From assembly GCA_021789755.1 (NCBI GenBank), contig JAJYJD010000020.1, forward strand, positions 1-23,065: a stretch of DNA of 23,065 bases, read 5' to 3'. The notes under the pieces are model-generated. The model was not told the origin of the DNA. It ran no database searches and saw nothing but the letters and a program-made list of their open reading frames with translations. The position numbers were made by a program, and so were the translations under genes. Of the stretch, positions 1-6,867 are shown one piece after another (position 1 is the stretch's first letter; each line of letters starts with the position of its first letter). Source of the DNA: Bacteroidota bacterium (lineage in GTDB: Bacteria; Bacteroidota; Ignavibacteria; Kryptoniales; JAKASW01).

Positions 1-1154
1 GCGTCCTGTACAATCTCGAGACAGGCCTGCTGAGACACTATGCGGGTGAATACGACGCGAGTAACGTTCATTTCCTCCAGAGCGAGAGGGAGATGGACGA
101 ACTCTATACACAGAGCGTCTCGACAGGCGTCGGCTCATTCGTAATCAACGACAACCTGCTTCCTTACGAGGGCGAAGACTTCGAGAAAGTCTATGTCAAT
201 CTCTTTCTTGCGCTGAACTATGCCGGATTGGGCAGAATTGAAGATGCAATCGTCGAGGCGCGGAAAGTCGATCTAAAACTGAACGAATATTCGAAACAGT
301 ATCATGGGAAGAACTCCTTTAGGCAAGACGCTTTTGTGAGGTATCTGATGGGCGTGCTTTACGAGGCGGCCGGCGAGCTGAACGATGCTTACATATCGTA
401 CAAGCAGGCTTACGAAGGATACAGAGATTACGACACGCTCTATGCCACCGGCTGTCCCTCCTATCTCAAATCCGATCTCATCCGGGCGGCCGGCGGACTC
501 GGATTCGACGACGACCTGAATGAATATGAAAGCTTATTCGGCATGCAGTATGCCGCACCTCCGAGAGACCAGGGGACCCTCATGCTGATCATTTATTCCG
601 GAAAGGGGCCGGTTAAGGAGGAGCTCAGGATGAGAGTATCGATAATGGACAAGGACGGGACAGTGCACACATTTGTGGCGGCTGTTCCGAAATTCCGGTC
701 CCGCCAGAATTCTGTCCGCTCGTACCGCATCTCCTTGCGCGGTGATGGAGCCTCGGGGGAAGCGACCGCCGAGCTTGGAGAAAATGTGAGTGCCATCGCC
801 GCTCGGAATCTGGATGAACGTATCGCGATGATTTATCTCAAGACAGCCGGGCGGGCGCTCCTGAAGTTCCTCGCAGCAGAGAAGGCCAAAAAGGAGATGA
901 AGAAGAAAGACGATTCACCGCTTGCAAATTTTCTTACAAGCGTGGTTGTCGATGCAGCTTACGATGCCTCGGAAAAGGCGGACATCAGGGTATGGAGGGC
1001 TCTGCCGCATGATATTCAGCTTGCGCGCTTCCAGCTTCCGGAAGGAACCTACACCCTCAGAATCTCGGATGAGTTCTCGCGACAGGTGGACAGCCGGTCC
1101 GTAACAATCAAAACCGGCACGGTCTCCGTTCAGATTGTGCCGGACGTAAGATGA
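1..1154 (+). CDS. COG3014-family TPR-like envelope protein (5' partial)
   Basis: The frame is already open at base 3 and reads into the window edge, so the gene starts upstream and the ATG at 93 is internal. The visible part begins VLYNLETGLLRHYAGEYD and continues through an EDFEKVYVNLFLALNYAGLG segment and an EDAIVEARKV helix. This is the pattern I recall for the COG3014 family, helical and TPR-like at the N-terminus. The second half is beta-rich and ends in SRSVTIKTGTVSVQIVPDVR, resembling a small beta-sandwich. The family's function is not established. As I recall, members often sit beside LPP20-domain and LpoB-like lipoproteins in envelope clusters, and an LPP20 gene does follow here after 12 bases, so the two are probably co-transcribed. 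The signal peptide or lipobox would lie outside the window. I am confident of the coding call and fairly confident of the family. Confidence 0.85.
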   Translation, partial: VLYNLETGLLRHYAGEYDASNVHFLQSEREMDELYTQSVSTGVGSFVINDNLLPYEGEDFEKVYVNLFLALNYAGLGRIEDAIVEARKVDLKLNEYSKQYHGKNSFRQDAFVRYLMGVLYEAAGELNDAYISYKQAYEGYRDYDTLYATGCPSYLKSDLIRAAGGLGFDDDLNEYESLFGMQYAAPPRDQGTLMLIIYSGKGPVKEELRMRVSIMDKDGTVHTFVAAVPKFRSRQNSVRSYRISLRGDGASGEATAELGENVSAIAARNLDERIAMIYLKTAGRALLKFLAAEKAKKEMKKKDDSPLANFLTSVVVDAAYDASEKADIRVWRALPHDIQLARFQLPEGTYTLRISDEFSRQVDSRSVTIKTGTVSVQIVPDVR

Positions 1155-1166
1155 AGGAAACATATC

Positions 1167-2183
1167 ATGAGAATCTTGATTTCATCGGCACTTTTGCTGC
1201 TTTCCAACGCTTTCATCTTTGCCCAGGAGCCCGACTGGGTGCGTGGAAAGAGCAGGGAATACCAGGATGAGTTTTACATAGTCGGCGTCGGCAGCGGCGA
1301 CACGAGGCAGGGAGCGGAGAACCAGGCCCGCGCGCACATAGCGGAGGTTTTCAGAGTGAACATCAATGCGAACATCTCGGTGAACAAATCCGAGACTCTG
1401 AACAACACGCAGGGCAGAGTGAGCGCTGAATCGAAAGAAGTCACAAGGTCAAAAATAGACATGGGACTGAAGAAAACACTGGAAGGCACGGAGATAGCTG
1501 ATGTCTGGCAGAACCCGAAAGATGCAACCTACTACGCACTGGCTGTCCTCGACCGTGAGAAGGCCTCAATGAAATTTGCGGAACGAATCAGAGAGCTCGA
1601 TGTCGAGATCGGAAGGCTTACCATGAAGACCGATTCCGCATCGGGGAAAATCGACAAGTTGAAGCTGCTGCTCCTGAAAAAGAATCTGATGTCGGACAGG
1701 GATGAGCTCAACTCCGATCTGAGAATTGTGTCGGCATCCGGAAAGGGGGTTGAGCCGCCTTTTTCGTTCGAGAAAGAGAACTCGGAGATACTCGGGTTTC
1801 TTCAAAATGAATTCGTGATCGGTGTAGGCGGGGACGGCCCGGCTGCTGATGTGGTAACTCAAACAGTGACCGACATGTTTACTCGTAGCGGTTTTATCGT
1901 GAAGCGGACGACGGGCAAGGACGCCGATCTAATAATAAAGATTTCGACGAGCATCCAGCCCTCCGAGGAACCTGTGGATGAGTGGTATTATTGCAGGTGG
2001 GGTTTAGTGCTGAATGCGAGCGATCCTGTCGATGGGGACCTGATTTTCAGCTCGTCTCAAAACGGGAAGTCGGGACAGCTCACTAAGGATGAATCGAAGA
2101 GCCGTGCCGTGTATGACATGAATAAGAAAGTCGGCCTGCTCGCAGCAAAGGTCCTTGCCAAACTCACGGGCCGTGAGGAGTAG
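1167..2183 (+). CDS. LPP20-domain exported protein
   Basis: A 338-residue protein with an N-terminal signal peptide (hydrophobic residues about 3-17, probable cleavage after FAQ). The LPP20-type domain covers about residues 22-130: PDWVRGKSREYQDEFYIVGV, then a helix with AENQARAHIAEVF and a strand ending YYALAVLDREKA. A charged helical, probably coiled-coil, segment follows at about 140-190. A second alpha/beta domain at about 205-335 is one I do not recognise. LPP20 proteins are usually lipoproteins, but no lipobox cysteine is visible here, so this copy is probably soluble in the periplasm. AAGGAAA lies before the ATG. It follows the COG3014 gene by 12 bases and is likely in its operon. The exact role is unknown; an envelope-assembly function is inferred from the family context only. 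Confidence 0.85.
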   Translation: MRILISSALLLLSNAFIFAQEPDWVRGKSREYQDEFYIVGVGSGDTRQGAENQARAHIAEVFRVNINANISVNKSETLNNTQGRVSAESKEVTRSKIDMGLKKTLEGTEIADVWQNPKDATYYALAVLDREKASMKFAERIRELDVEIGRLTMKTDSASGKIDKLKLLLLKKNLMSDRDELNSDLRIVSASGKGVEPPFSFEKENSEILGFLQNEFVIGVGGDGPAADVVTQTVTDMFTRSGFIVKRTTGKDADLIIKISTSIQPSEEPVDEWYYCRWGLVLNASDPVDGDLIFSSSQNGKSGQLTKDESKSRAVYDMNKKVGLLAAKVLAKLTGREE

Positions 2184-2472
2184 CAGTCTCTATCTTGTTC
2201 GCTTTGTGATTGAAGTCCGACCGGGCGGAGAATGCCGGCCCAGGCTGGCCGTTATCAAACTGGGACAGCTCTGATCGGAGCAGCGGGGATCGGAAGTTCC
2301 CGTATCTGGTTTGATCTTGCAGTCGACGGATCGGACCTTGTCGGGCAAATCCTTCCGACATTCACGAACGCCTAACACTTTATAAAAGGTCAAAGTCAAG
2401 AGACAAACAGATCGCGCGTCGATACGAAGGCATCGATTTCGTTTTGTTCTTTGCACTTTAGGCACTGATCTG
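2184..2472. other. Intergenic region, 3' flank of LPP20 gene
   Basis: I see no gene here. A hairpin lies at 2284-2302, with arms CGGGGAT and GTTCCCG around a five-base loop and two G-T pairs. It has no clear T-run after it, so it is a weak terminator candidate for the COG3014/LPP20 operon. The heptamer GATCGGA occurs at 2273, 2288 and 2329, and again at 2626 inside the transposase 3' end. The rest shows nothing clear; the left edge of the insertion sequence lies somewhere in or just beyond this stretch. Confidence 0.4.
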
Positions 2473-2579
2473 GGCCTGTACTGGCCGCCGGTGATACATC
2501 GTAGTCAGGACTCCTGTAACGCTCCGGGACTGGTCCCAAACACTTTATCGGGCTCTTGTCGTCCAGGTATTAGGACGAC
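2473..2579 (-). ncRNA. Candidate guide-RNA region 3' of IS110 transposase
   Basis: Four inverted repeats sit within 107 bases directly downstream of the transposase stop. They are GTCGTCC/GGACGAC (2558-2564 with 2573-2579, eight-base loop), GGGAC/GTCCC (2526-2530 with 2533-2537), CAGGA/TCCTG (2506-2510 with 2512-2516) and GGCC/GGCC (2473-2476 with 2483-2486). IS1111-type members of the IS110 family encode a structured RNA that guides target choice downstream of the transposase. Some of these repeats have loops too short to fold as drawn. Assignment as a guide RNA is inference; loop complementarity to target and donor was not tested. Confidence 0.3.
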
Positions 2580-2619
2580 CTATCCCAGATATATTAACGG
2601 CGACGCGCCCGTATCCCAA

Positions 2620-3702
2620 TCAACCGATCGGAGACACGGCACCAGTTAGGCGCAGGGGCTTACGGGCACGAGGCCAGTCACGAAGCTTGTATATTTCAAT
2701 GCCTTTGAACGTTCTAAATTCCTGCTGACGAGTCAGGACGTAGTAGGCACACCTGGCTAGTTCTTTCGCAACGACAGTACGAACGATGGTTTTGTTGGCA
2801 CGCTTGCTGAGACGCTCTGCAAACTGCTTGATCTCCGGGTAGAACATGATGGCCTTGATGGCAACTTCGGTGAAGGCATACTTGAGATATTGGTTGCCAT
2901 CTTTGGAACCTGACCGGTGACTGTATTTACCGCCGGAGTCTTTAGCACCCGGGACAAGTCGGCAATATGAGCAGTAATGCTTTGCGTCTGCAAAGCGATG
3001 GATGTCGCCAGTTTCCATGGCAATCATGGATCCGGAGATATCTCCGATACCGGGAATAGACATGAGGAGTTGCAGTGTCGGAGTGTTCCGGAGACGGGAT
3101 TTGAAGTACTTCTCAAGTTCTTTTCTATGGTTGGTAGTTTGCAGACATTGCTCATGATAGAAGGACAAGGTCAACCTGTATTCCTGTGGAAGCGATAAGC
3201 TGTCAAGGAACTGGGCGAAGGCTGGCTTGCAGGGAGATACAGGAACAGGAGCAATGTTAAATTGAGCCAGAATGCTTGCAACTCTTTGGATGATATTCGT
3301 TCGTTTGTGCTCCATGACCATGCGCTGCCTGAGCAGATCTCGGAGAGGTCGGTATTCCACGGGAAGCTGGTGGGCTTCCGGAATGAACCCCATACGCAGG
3401 AGTTGGGCAAGTGTATGAGCATCTACGGCGTCCGTTTTGACTTTTGCATATGAGATGGCCTTTAGATACTTTGCGTGAGCAAGGATAATGTCGATGCCTG
3501 CAGTGTGGAGAAGGTCGCAGAACCAATACCAGCCGGTGGTGCACTCTACGACGGCGCGGTGAGGTTCAGACCATTGGTGGAAGTAGGTAAGGATGGCTTC
3601 AGGATCTGTTTTGATTCTCGAACGGGCGAGAACGGTTCCGCTCTCATTGACGGTGCAGAGAGCAATGACGCGGCGATGAAGATCGATACCGGTGTACAAC
3701 AT
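2620..3702 (-). CDS. IS110-family transposase (DEDD recombinase)
   Basis: A 360-residue transposase that moves its element by RNA-guided recombination. The N-terminal RuvC-like DEDD domain is clear: D7 in TGIDLHRR, E53 in VVECTTGW, and D91 and D94 in KTDAVDAHTLAQ. A helical middle region with RQRMVMEHKRTNIIQR follows. The C-terminal Transposase_20 domain starts at about residue 213 with SIPGIGDISG and includes GAKDSGGKY, where S256 is the likely conserved serine. I chose the start at 3702 because the protein begins MLYTGIDLHRR, as usual for the family, and AGGAGAG lies just upstream. The frame stays open for 61 more codons, but that extension has no family-like sequence. No frameshift or missing catalytic residue is seen, so the enzyme may be active. 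Confidence 0.93.
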   Translation of the reverse strand: MLYTGIDLHRRVIALCTVNESGTVLARSRIKTDPEAILTYFHQWSEPHRAVVECTTGWYWFCDLLHTAGIDIILAHAKYLKAISYAKVKTDAVDAHTLAQLLRMGFIPEAHQLPVEYRPLRDLLRQRMVMEHKRTNIIQRVASILAQFNIAPVPVSPCKPAFAQFLDSLSLPQEYRLTLSFYHEQCLQTTNHRKELEKYFKSRLRNTPTLQLLMSIPGIGDISGSMIAMETGDIHRFADAKHYCSYCRLVPGAKDSGGKYSHRSGSKDGNQYLKYAFTEVAIKAIMFYPEIKQFAERLSKRANKTIVRTVVAKELARCAYYVLTRQQEFRTFKGIEIYKLRDWPRARKPLRLTGAVSPIG

Positions 3703-4322
3703 GGGTCTCTCCTTTGGGTTTGTGAGCGATGTTTTGGTTTTGTTATCACAACTAATCATACACATTTCTCTCGACTCAAAGGAGACCTTTTTGAAAATAT
3801 CAATCGGCGCAATGCCAGGAAAGCGTCTTTTGCAATAAAGACCAAGCGGGTCCACGATCCCGTGTCTATGGAGGACGGGGTCCATGTCTTCGTCGAAATA
3901 TTATGGCCGCGCAGCATCTCAAAAGAAAACGCCGTGATCGACTTTCAGGCTGTGTGATCTAAATCTCACGAAGTCGGTATATGGGTCGTGCTTTTTTCAA
4001 ATCTTTTTATTAAAATTAACCATTCACTATTTCGAGGGTGGCAGCGCGTGTCCTGAGTAACCATACTTAACGAGTGCACATCAAGTGGCTGCCGTCGAAT
4101 GCCGGCAAATTGTCGGCGGCAACCGGGAAATGTGAGGGAAGATTATGAGGAAGGTAGGCAAAGGCGCCTGCAGGTAAGAGGATTTTCCTGTCAAGCCCGC
4201 TCATCTGGTCACATGGTGGAAGTAGGTCTGGCAGGGAACCGATCCAGGCACTGTAAACTGCCGCGCTAAGGCGGGCGGGTAAATATAGAAAAGATATCGG
4301 AATAGAAATCAAGGAGAATGTC
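3703..4322. other. Intergenic region between IS110 transposase and zinc-ribbon gene
   Basis: No gene is supported. The part up to about 3960 is probably the 5' non-coding end of the insertion sequence; the frames open across it are extensions or shadows. From about 3985 to 4030 the DNA is AT-rich and could hold a promoter for the + strand gene at 4323, though I cannot place boxes with confidence. A strong ribosome site, AAGGAG, lies at the right end. An open - strand frame across 4067-4483 overlaps the zinc-ribbon gene and has no recognisable family pattern. Confidence 0.5.
3853..3886 (-). ncRNA. Candidate guide-RNA stem-loop 5' of IS110 transposase
   Basis: On the - strand the arm CATGGACCCCGT pairs with ACGGGATCGTG around the 11-base loop CCTCCATAGAC. 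The stem has ten pairs, two of them G-U, with one A-A mismatch and one bulged C. It lies about 150 bases upstream of the transposase start, where IS110-group (IS621-like) elements encode their bridge RNA. A single stem-loop does not prove a bridge RNA; the other flank is an equally good candidate. Confidence 0.27.
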
Positions 4323-4589
4323 GTGGAAAGAAGATGTCCTGATTGTTTGTCTTCTTCCAAGTTTGATTCAGACTCACCTTCATCATTCTGGGAGTCTGTG
4401 TTCCAGTCAATTGGATTGATACGGGTGAAGCGTTGTCGCAATTGCAATGCGGCGATTTTCGTCGCCTTTGGTTTGTACGTCACTTCGAGAAAGAAGATGA
4501 GGATACTGCGCGAGCGAAGTTATTGGTTATTCCTTTCTATCATTCTTGTGACGGTAGGATTCCTGATTGTCGAGGCGATGGCGAGATAA
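4323..4589 (+). CDS. Small zinc-ribbon protein with C-terminal membrane helix
   Basis: An 88-residue protein starting with GTG, chosen because AAGGAG sits six bases before it and the frame opens at once into a metal-binding motif. CPDC at residues 5-8 and CRNC at about 38-41 form a four-cysteine zinc-ribbon-like pair. The stretch between them contains SFWESVFQSIGLIRVKRC, resembling small zinc-ribbon proteins in which a WE..l..lG segment precedes the second knuckle. Residues about 66-86 (SYWLFLSIILVTVGFLIVEA) form one membrane helix, preceded by the basic stretch RKKMRILRER, which predicts the cysteine domain in the cytoplasm. The function is unknown. The gene stands alone between an insertion sequence and a peptidase gene. 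Confidence 0.72.
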   Translation: MERRCPDCLSSSKFDSDSPSSFWESVFQSIGLIRVKRCRNCNAAIFVAFGLYVTSRKKMRILRERSYWLFLSIILVTVGFLIVEAMAR

Positions 4590-4919
4590 AGCGGATGTTG
4601 ATCGTTCGTGGAGGATGAGGTGTCCCTGCATCGGGAACGTGCGGAACCAATTGAAAGACAACCGGCAGCAACATTATCGTGACACGGTCGCGATGATCTG
4701 GTTTGACATTGCTTCGCAAACCCGATAACTTTTTCCCGTCAAAGTTAGGCAGAGAATGCTGATCAGTGCGGTCAGTCTTATTGGCGTGGACAGGTTGAAC
4801 TTCGGACTTTCATCATCAGTCGCTCTCCGGGACTAATGATCGGTGCAGTCATCCGCAGTGTATCGGCATTCCTTCCATCATCAAAAACTCACCAACGTCA
4901 ATCAGCAAAGGTAGCAGCT
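4590..4919. other. Intergenic region upstream of C1 peptidase
   Basis: No gene is supported over this 330-base stretch. A frame open from 4836 joins the peptidase but lacks a ribosome site and precedes a clear signal peptide, so it is taken as leader. It presumably carries the peptidase promoter, but I cannot place one with confidence. Confidence 0.5.
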
Positions 4920-6155
4920 ATGAAATCATTCTGTACCATCTCAGTGTTTCTCCTACTGTCAATTTGCGGAAGTTCCTTCTCCCAAATTGCACATCGTGAT
5001 ACCGCGCTGTTCGTTCAACCGAAGAACGAATTTTACGACTCCATTAGCACTTCTCTCAGTCGATTTTACAGTCAAAGAGACACTATCACCGCCCCGGAAA
5101 AGGCCATTCATCCGGATTTCAGTAGATTCGATGCGCCGAAATCGGTGGATGAGTTCACTCAATACTGGCACAATCCTCCCATTTCGCAGGGCAACACGGG
5201 AACATGCTGGTGTTTTTCGACGACGTCTTTCCTCGAATCCGAAGTATACCGCCTCACCGGGAAGAAGATGAAGTTTTCGGAGATGTATACCGTCTACTGG
5301 GAATATGTTGAAAAAGCTCTCGGCTATGTACGGTCGAGAGGGAACCAGGAATTCGGCGAAGGTTCGGAGGCGAATGCCGTGCTGCGGGCGTGGAAAGAAC
5401 ATGGTGTTGTTCCGGAAGTTGACTACACAGGGCTCTTGAAAGGCCAGCCTTTCCACGATCACTCAAAAATGTTCGCGGAACTCGATTCATACCTCAAAGC
5501 CGTGAAGGCTTCGAATGCATGGGACAAAGCCGTAGTTGAAAGCACTGTTGAGTCTATCCTGGATCATTACATGGGAACACCGCCGGAAAAAATCAGCGTC
5601 GACGGCAGGCTGATTACCCCGAAAGAATATTTGGAGCAGGTAGTGAAGCTGAACCCCGACGATTATGTCGCGCTCGTCTCTTTCTCCGATCGCCCGTACC
5701 ATACGTGGGTCGAATATAACGTGCCGGACAACTGGTGGCACAGCAAGGCTTATTTCAACGTTACACTGGACGAATTCATGGACGCCATCAACCGCGCCGT
5801 TCGCCACGGATATACCATGGCGATCTGGGGTGATGTCTCGGAACCCGGAATCGACGGCCATGCCGGCGTTGCGGTTGTCCCGAGCTTCGATATTCCTTCT
5901 CAATACATCGACGCGAACGCGCGAATCTTCAGATTCTACAATCATACCACAACCGATGACCACGGAATCCACCTTATCGGATACACGCAGAAGGACGGTA
6001 AGAATTGGTATCTGATAAAGGACTCTGGCTCGGGATCGAGAAACAGCACGCACCCCGGATACTATTTCTACAGCGAGGATTACGTGAAACTGAAAATGCT
6101 GGGCGTGATGCTTCCTGAGAGCGCGATACCTCAGATCGTGAATGAAATGAAATGA
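4920..6155 (+). CDS. Exported C1 (papain-fold, bleomycin-hydrolase-like) peptidase
   Basis: A 411-residue cysteine peptidase. The start at 4920 gives a signal peptide (MKSFCTISVFLLLSICGSSFSQ), so the enzyme is exported. The catalytic cysteine is C96 in SQGNTGTCWCFSTT, with Q90 as the oxyanion glutamine. The histidine is probably H348 in DDHGIHLIGYT, matching the NHAVxxVGY pattern of papain. The asparagine position is D368 in WYLIKDSG, where papains have NSWG. The segment FSEMYTVYWEYVEKA and the G/N-rich GNQEFGEGSEANAVL resemble bacterial bleomycin-hydrolase-like aminopeptidases of Bacteroidota. The C-terminal GYYFYSEDYVKLKMLGVM also fits that group as I remember it. The length is near that expected. 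It seems to be a single-gene unit, ended by a strong hairpin terminator. Confidence 0.9.
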   Translation: MKSFCTISVFLLLSICGSSFSQIAHRDTALFVQPKNEFYDSISTSLSRFYSQRDTITAPEKAIHPDFSRFDAPKSVDEFTQYWHNPPISQGNTGTCWCFSTTSFLESEVYRLTGKKMKFSEMYTVYWEYVEKALGYVRSRGNQEFGEGSEANAVLRAWKEHGVVPEVDYTGLLKGQPFHDHSKMFAELDSYLKAVKASNAWDKAVVESTVESILDHYMGTPPEKISVDGRLITPKEYLEQVVKLNPDDYVALVSFSDRPYHTWVEYNVPDNWWHSKAYFNVTLDEFMDAINRAVRHGYTMAIWGDVSEPGIDGHAGVAVVPSFDIPSQYIDANARIFRFYNHTTTDDHGIHLIGYTQKDGKNWYLIKDSGSGSRNSTHPGYYFYSEDYVKLKMLGVMLPESAIPQIVNEMK

Positions 6156-6197
6156 TCATCGTTATCGTGAAATCGGTCGGGTTCACAATCTAACAGC

Positions 6198-6223
6198 GGG
6201 GAGCCTCGGCTCCCCTCTTTATT
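6198..6223 (+). terminator. Rho-independent terminator of C1 peptidase gene
   Basis: GGGGAGC (6198-6204) pairs with GCTCCCC (6209-6215) around a CTCG tetraloop, followed by TCTTTATT. It begins 43 bases after the peptidase stop codon. The GC-rich stem and T-rich tail make this the clearest terminator in the window. Confidence 0.82.
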
Positions 6224-6238
6224 GCCGCTCTGTCGCAT

Positions 6239-6391
6239 TAGGTCTTTGCATATCTTGGGAGAAACCACGGTCGCTGTTGCATCGAATTCCAGAAGGGATG
6301 ATGCCTTCCTGAGAGCGACCTTCCCACCGCCCACTACCAGGCACGTAAATTTCCTGACATCTACGAGGATGGGGAAGCAGCTGATATGTTC
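6239..6391 (-). pseudogene. Fragment of siroheme-pathway precorrin-2 dehydrogenase
   Basis: On the - strand this encodes about 46 residues: CFPILVDVRKFTC, then LVVGGGKVALRKASSLLEF, then ATATVVSPKICKDL. That is the N-terminus of the precorrin-2 dehydrogenase/sirohydrochlorin ferrochelatase family (CysG N-terminal domain, Met8, SirC), including the NAD-binding GGGxVAxRK motif. Intact proteins run to roughly 150-220 residues. Here the match stops at about 6239, and the frame then runs into the peptidase terminator and stops at 6131. There is no ATG at the expected place; the codons before the match are GAA CAT ATC AGC, although AAGGAAG lies just upstream as if a start had been lost. I read it as a decayed, 3'-deleted gene. 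Confidence 0.72.
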
Positions 6392-6867
6392 GTTCTTCCT
6401 TCTCTCGCAAACGTTTCCCTTCAATAATCGGCGGCCCGTTCGAGGGAAACAAAGGGGATAACTGGTTCTGTAATCTCGGTGTTGCCTGCAATGTGTCACG
6501 CGTCGAACTCCACGATTACTGCGGCGTCACTTTTGGTCTTGCTTAATGCGTGTGCCGATTACGGTTCGATGAGCCGAAACGAAAGCCTGGTTGAATTAAG
6601 AAAGCTGTCTCTCACGATTTAATTCCAAGAAACCGAGTCATCGGATTAAAAAATTCTCTCTTCTTCCCGCCGGAAAATAACATGCGGAACATATCTCCAT
6701 TTACATTATATTGTGTCAGTAACAGAAACATCTTCTCCCCACCTAAATAGAAGTTCGGGCGACGGTGTTCAGAAGCCGGGATTTGGTCTTCTAATCGAAA
6801 GCCCTAACGCCTTCAAAGCAGCTAATTTTCCCAGCAATTATATCACATACATTTATGAAAGGTTTTA
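6392..6867. other. Intergenic region between siroheme fragment and DEAD-box gene
   Basis: No intact gene is supported. On the - strand a short tail reading KTKSDAAVIVEFDA stops at 6496, about 105 bases upstream of the siroheme fragment. It could be the end of another lost gene but is too short to identify. The region from about 6600 to 6760 is AT-rich and should hold the helicase promoter. A leader of up to about 200 bases before the helicase is possible; such leaders are common for cold-induced RNA helicase genes, but none is demonstrated here. Confidence 0.45.

Larger units (their letters stand above)
2473..3960 (-). mobile_element. IS110-family insertion sequence (ends not defined)
   Basis: The element is inferred from an intact IS110-type transposase flanked by non-coding, hairpin-rich DNA on both sides. 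IS110 elements usually lack terminal inverted repeats and target duplications, so the ends cannot be fixed from one copy, and the given limits only enclose the structured flanks. The right flank (3703 to about 3960) would be the transposase 5' side and the left flank (about 2470-2619) the 3' side. No gene is visibly split by the insertion; it lies between the LPP20 gene and the zinc-ribbon gene. Confidence 0.6.

Noticed and set aside
3703..3885. N-terminal extension of the transposase to an upstream ATG
   Set aside because: The family opening MLYTGIDLHRR and an AGGAGAG site mark 3702 as the start; the extra 61 residues are not family-like.
3475..3957. 160-codon open frame on the + strand across the transposase 5' end
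   Set aside because: It is antisense to the well-supported transposase and has no recognisable sequence.
3574..4226. Shared 14-mer TGGTGGAAGTAGGT at about 3575 and 4213
   Set aside because: One copy is inside transposase coding sequence and flanking bases do not match; probably chance, not an element end.
4067..4483. 138-codon open frame on the - strand
   Set aside because: It overlaps the zinc-ribbon gene, which has clear cysteine motifs and a strong ribosome site; the - strand protein shows no family pattern and no convincing start.
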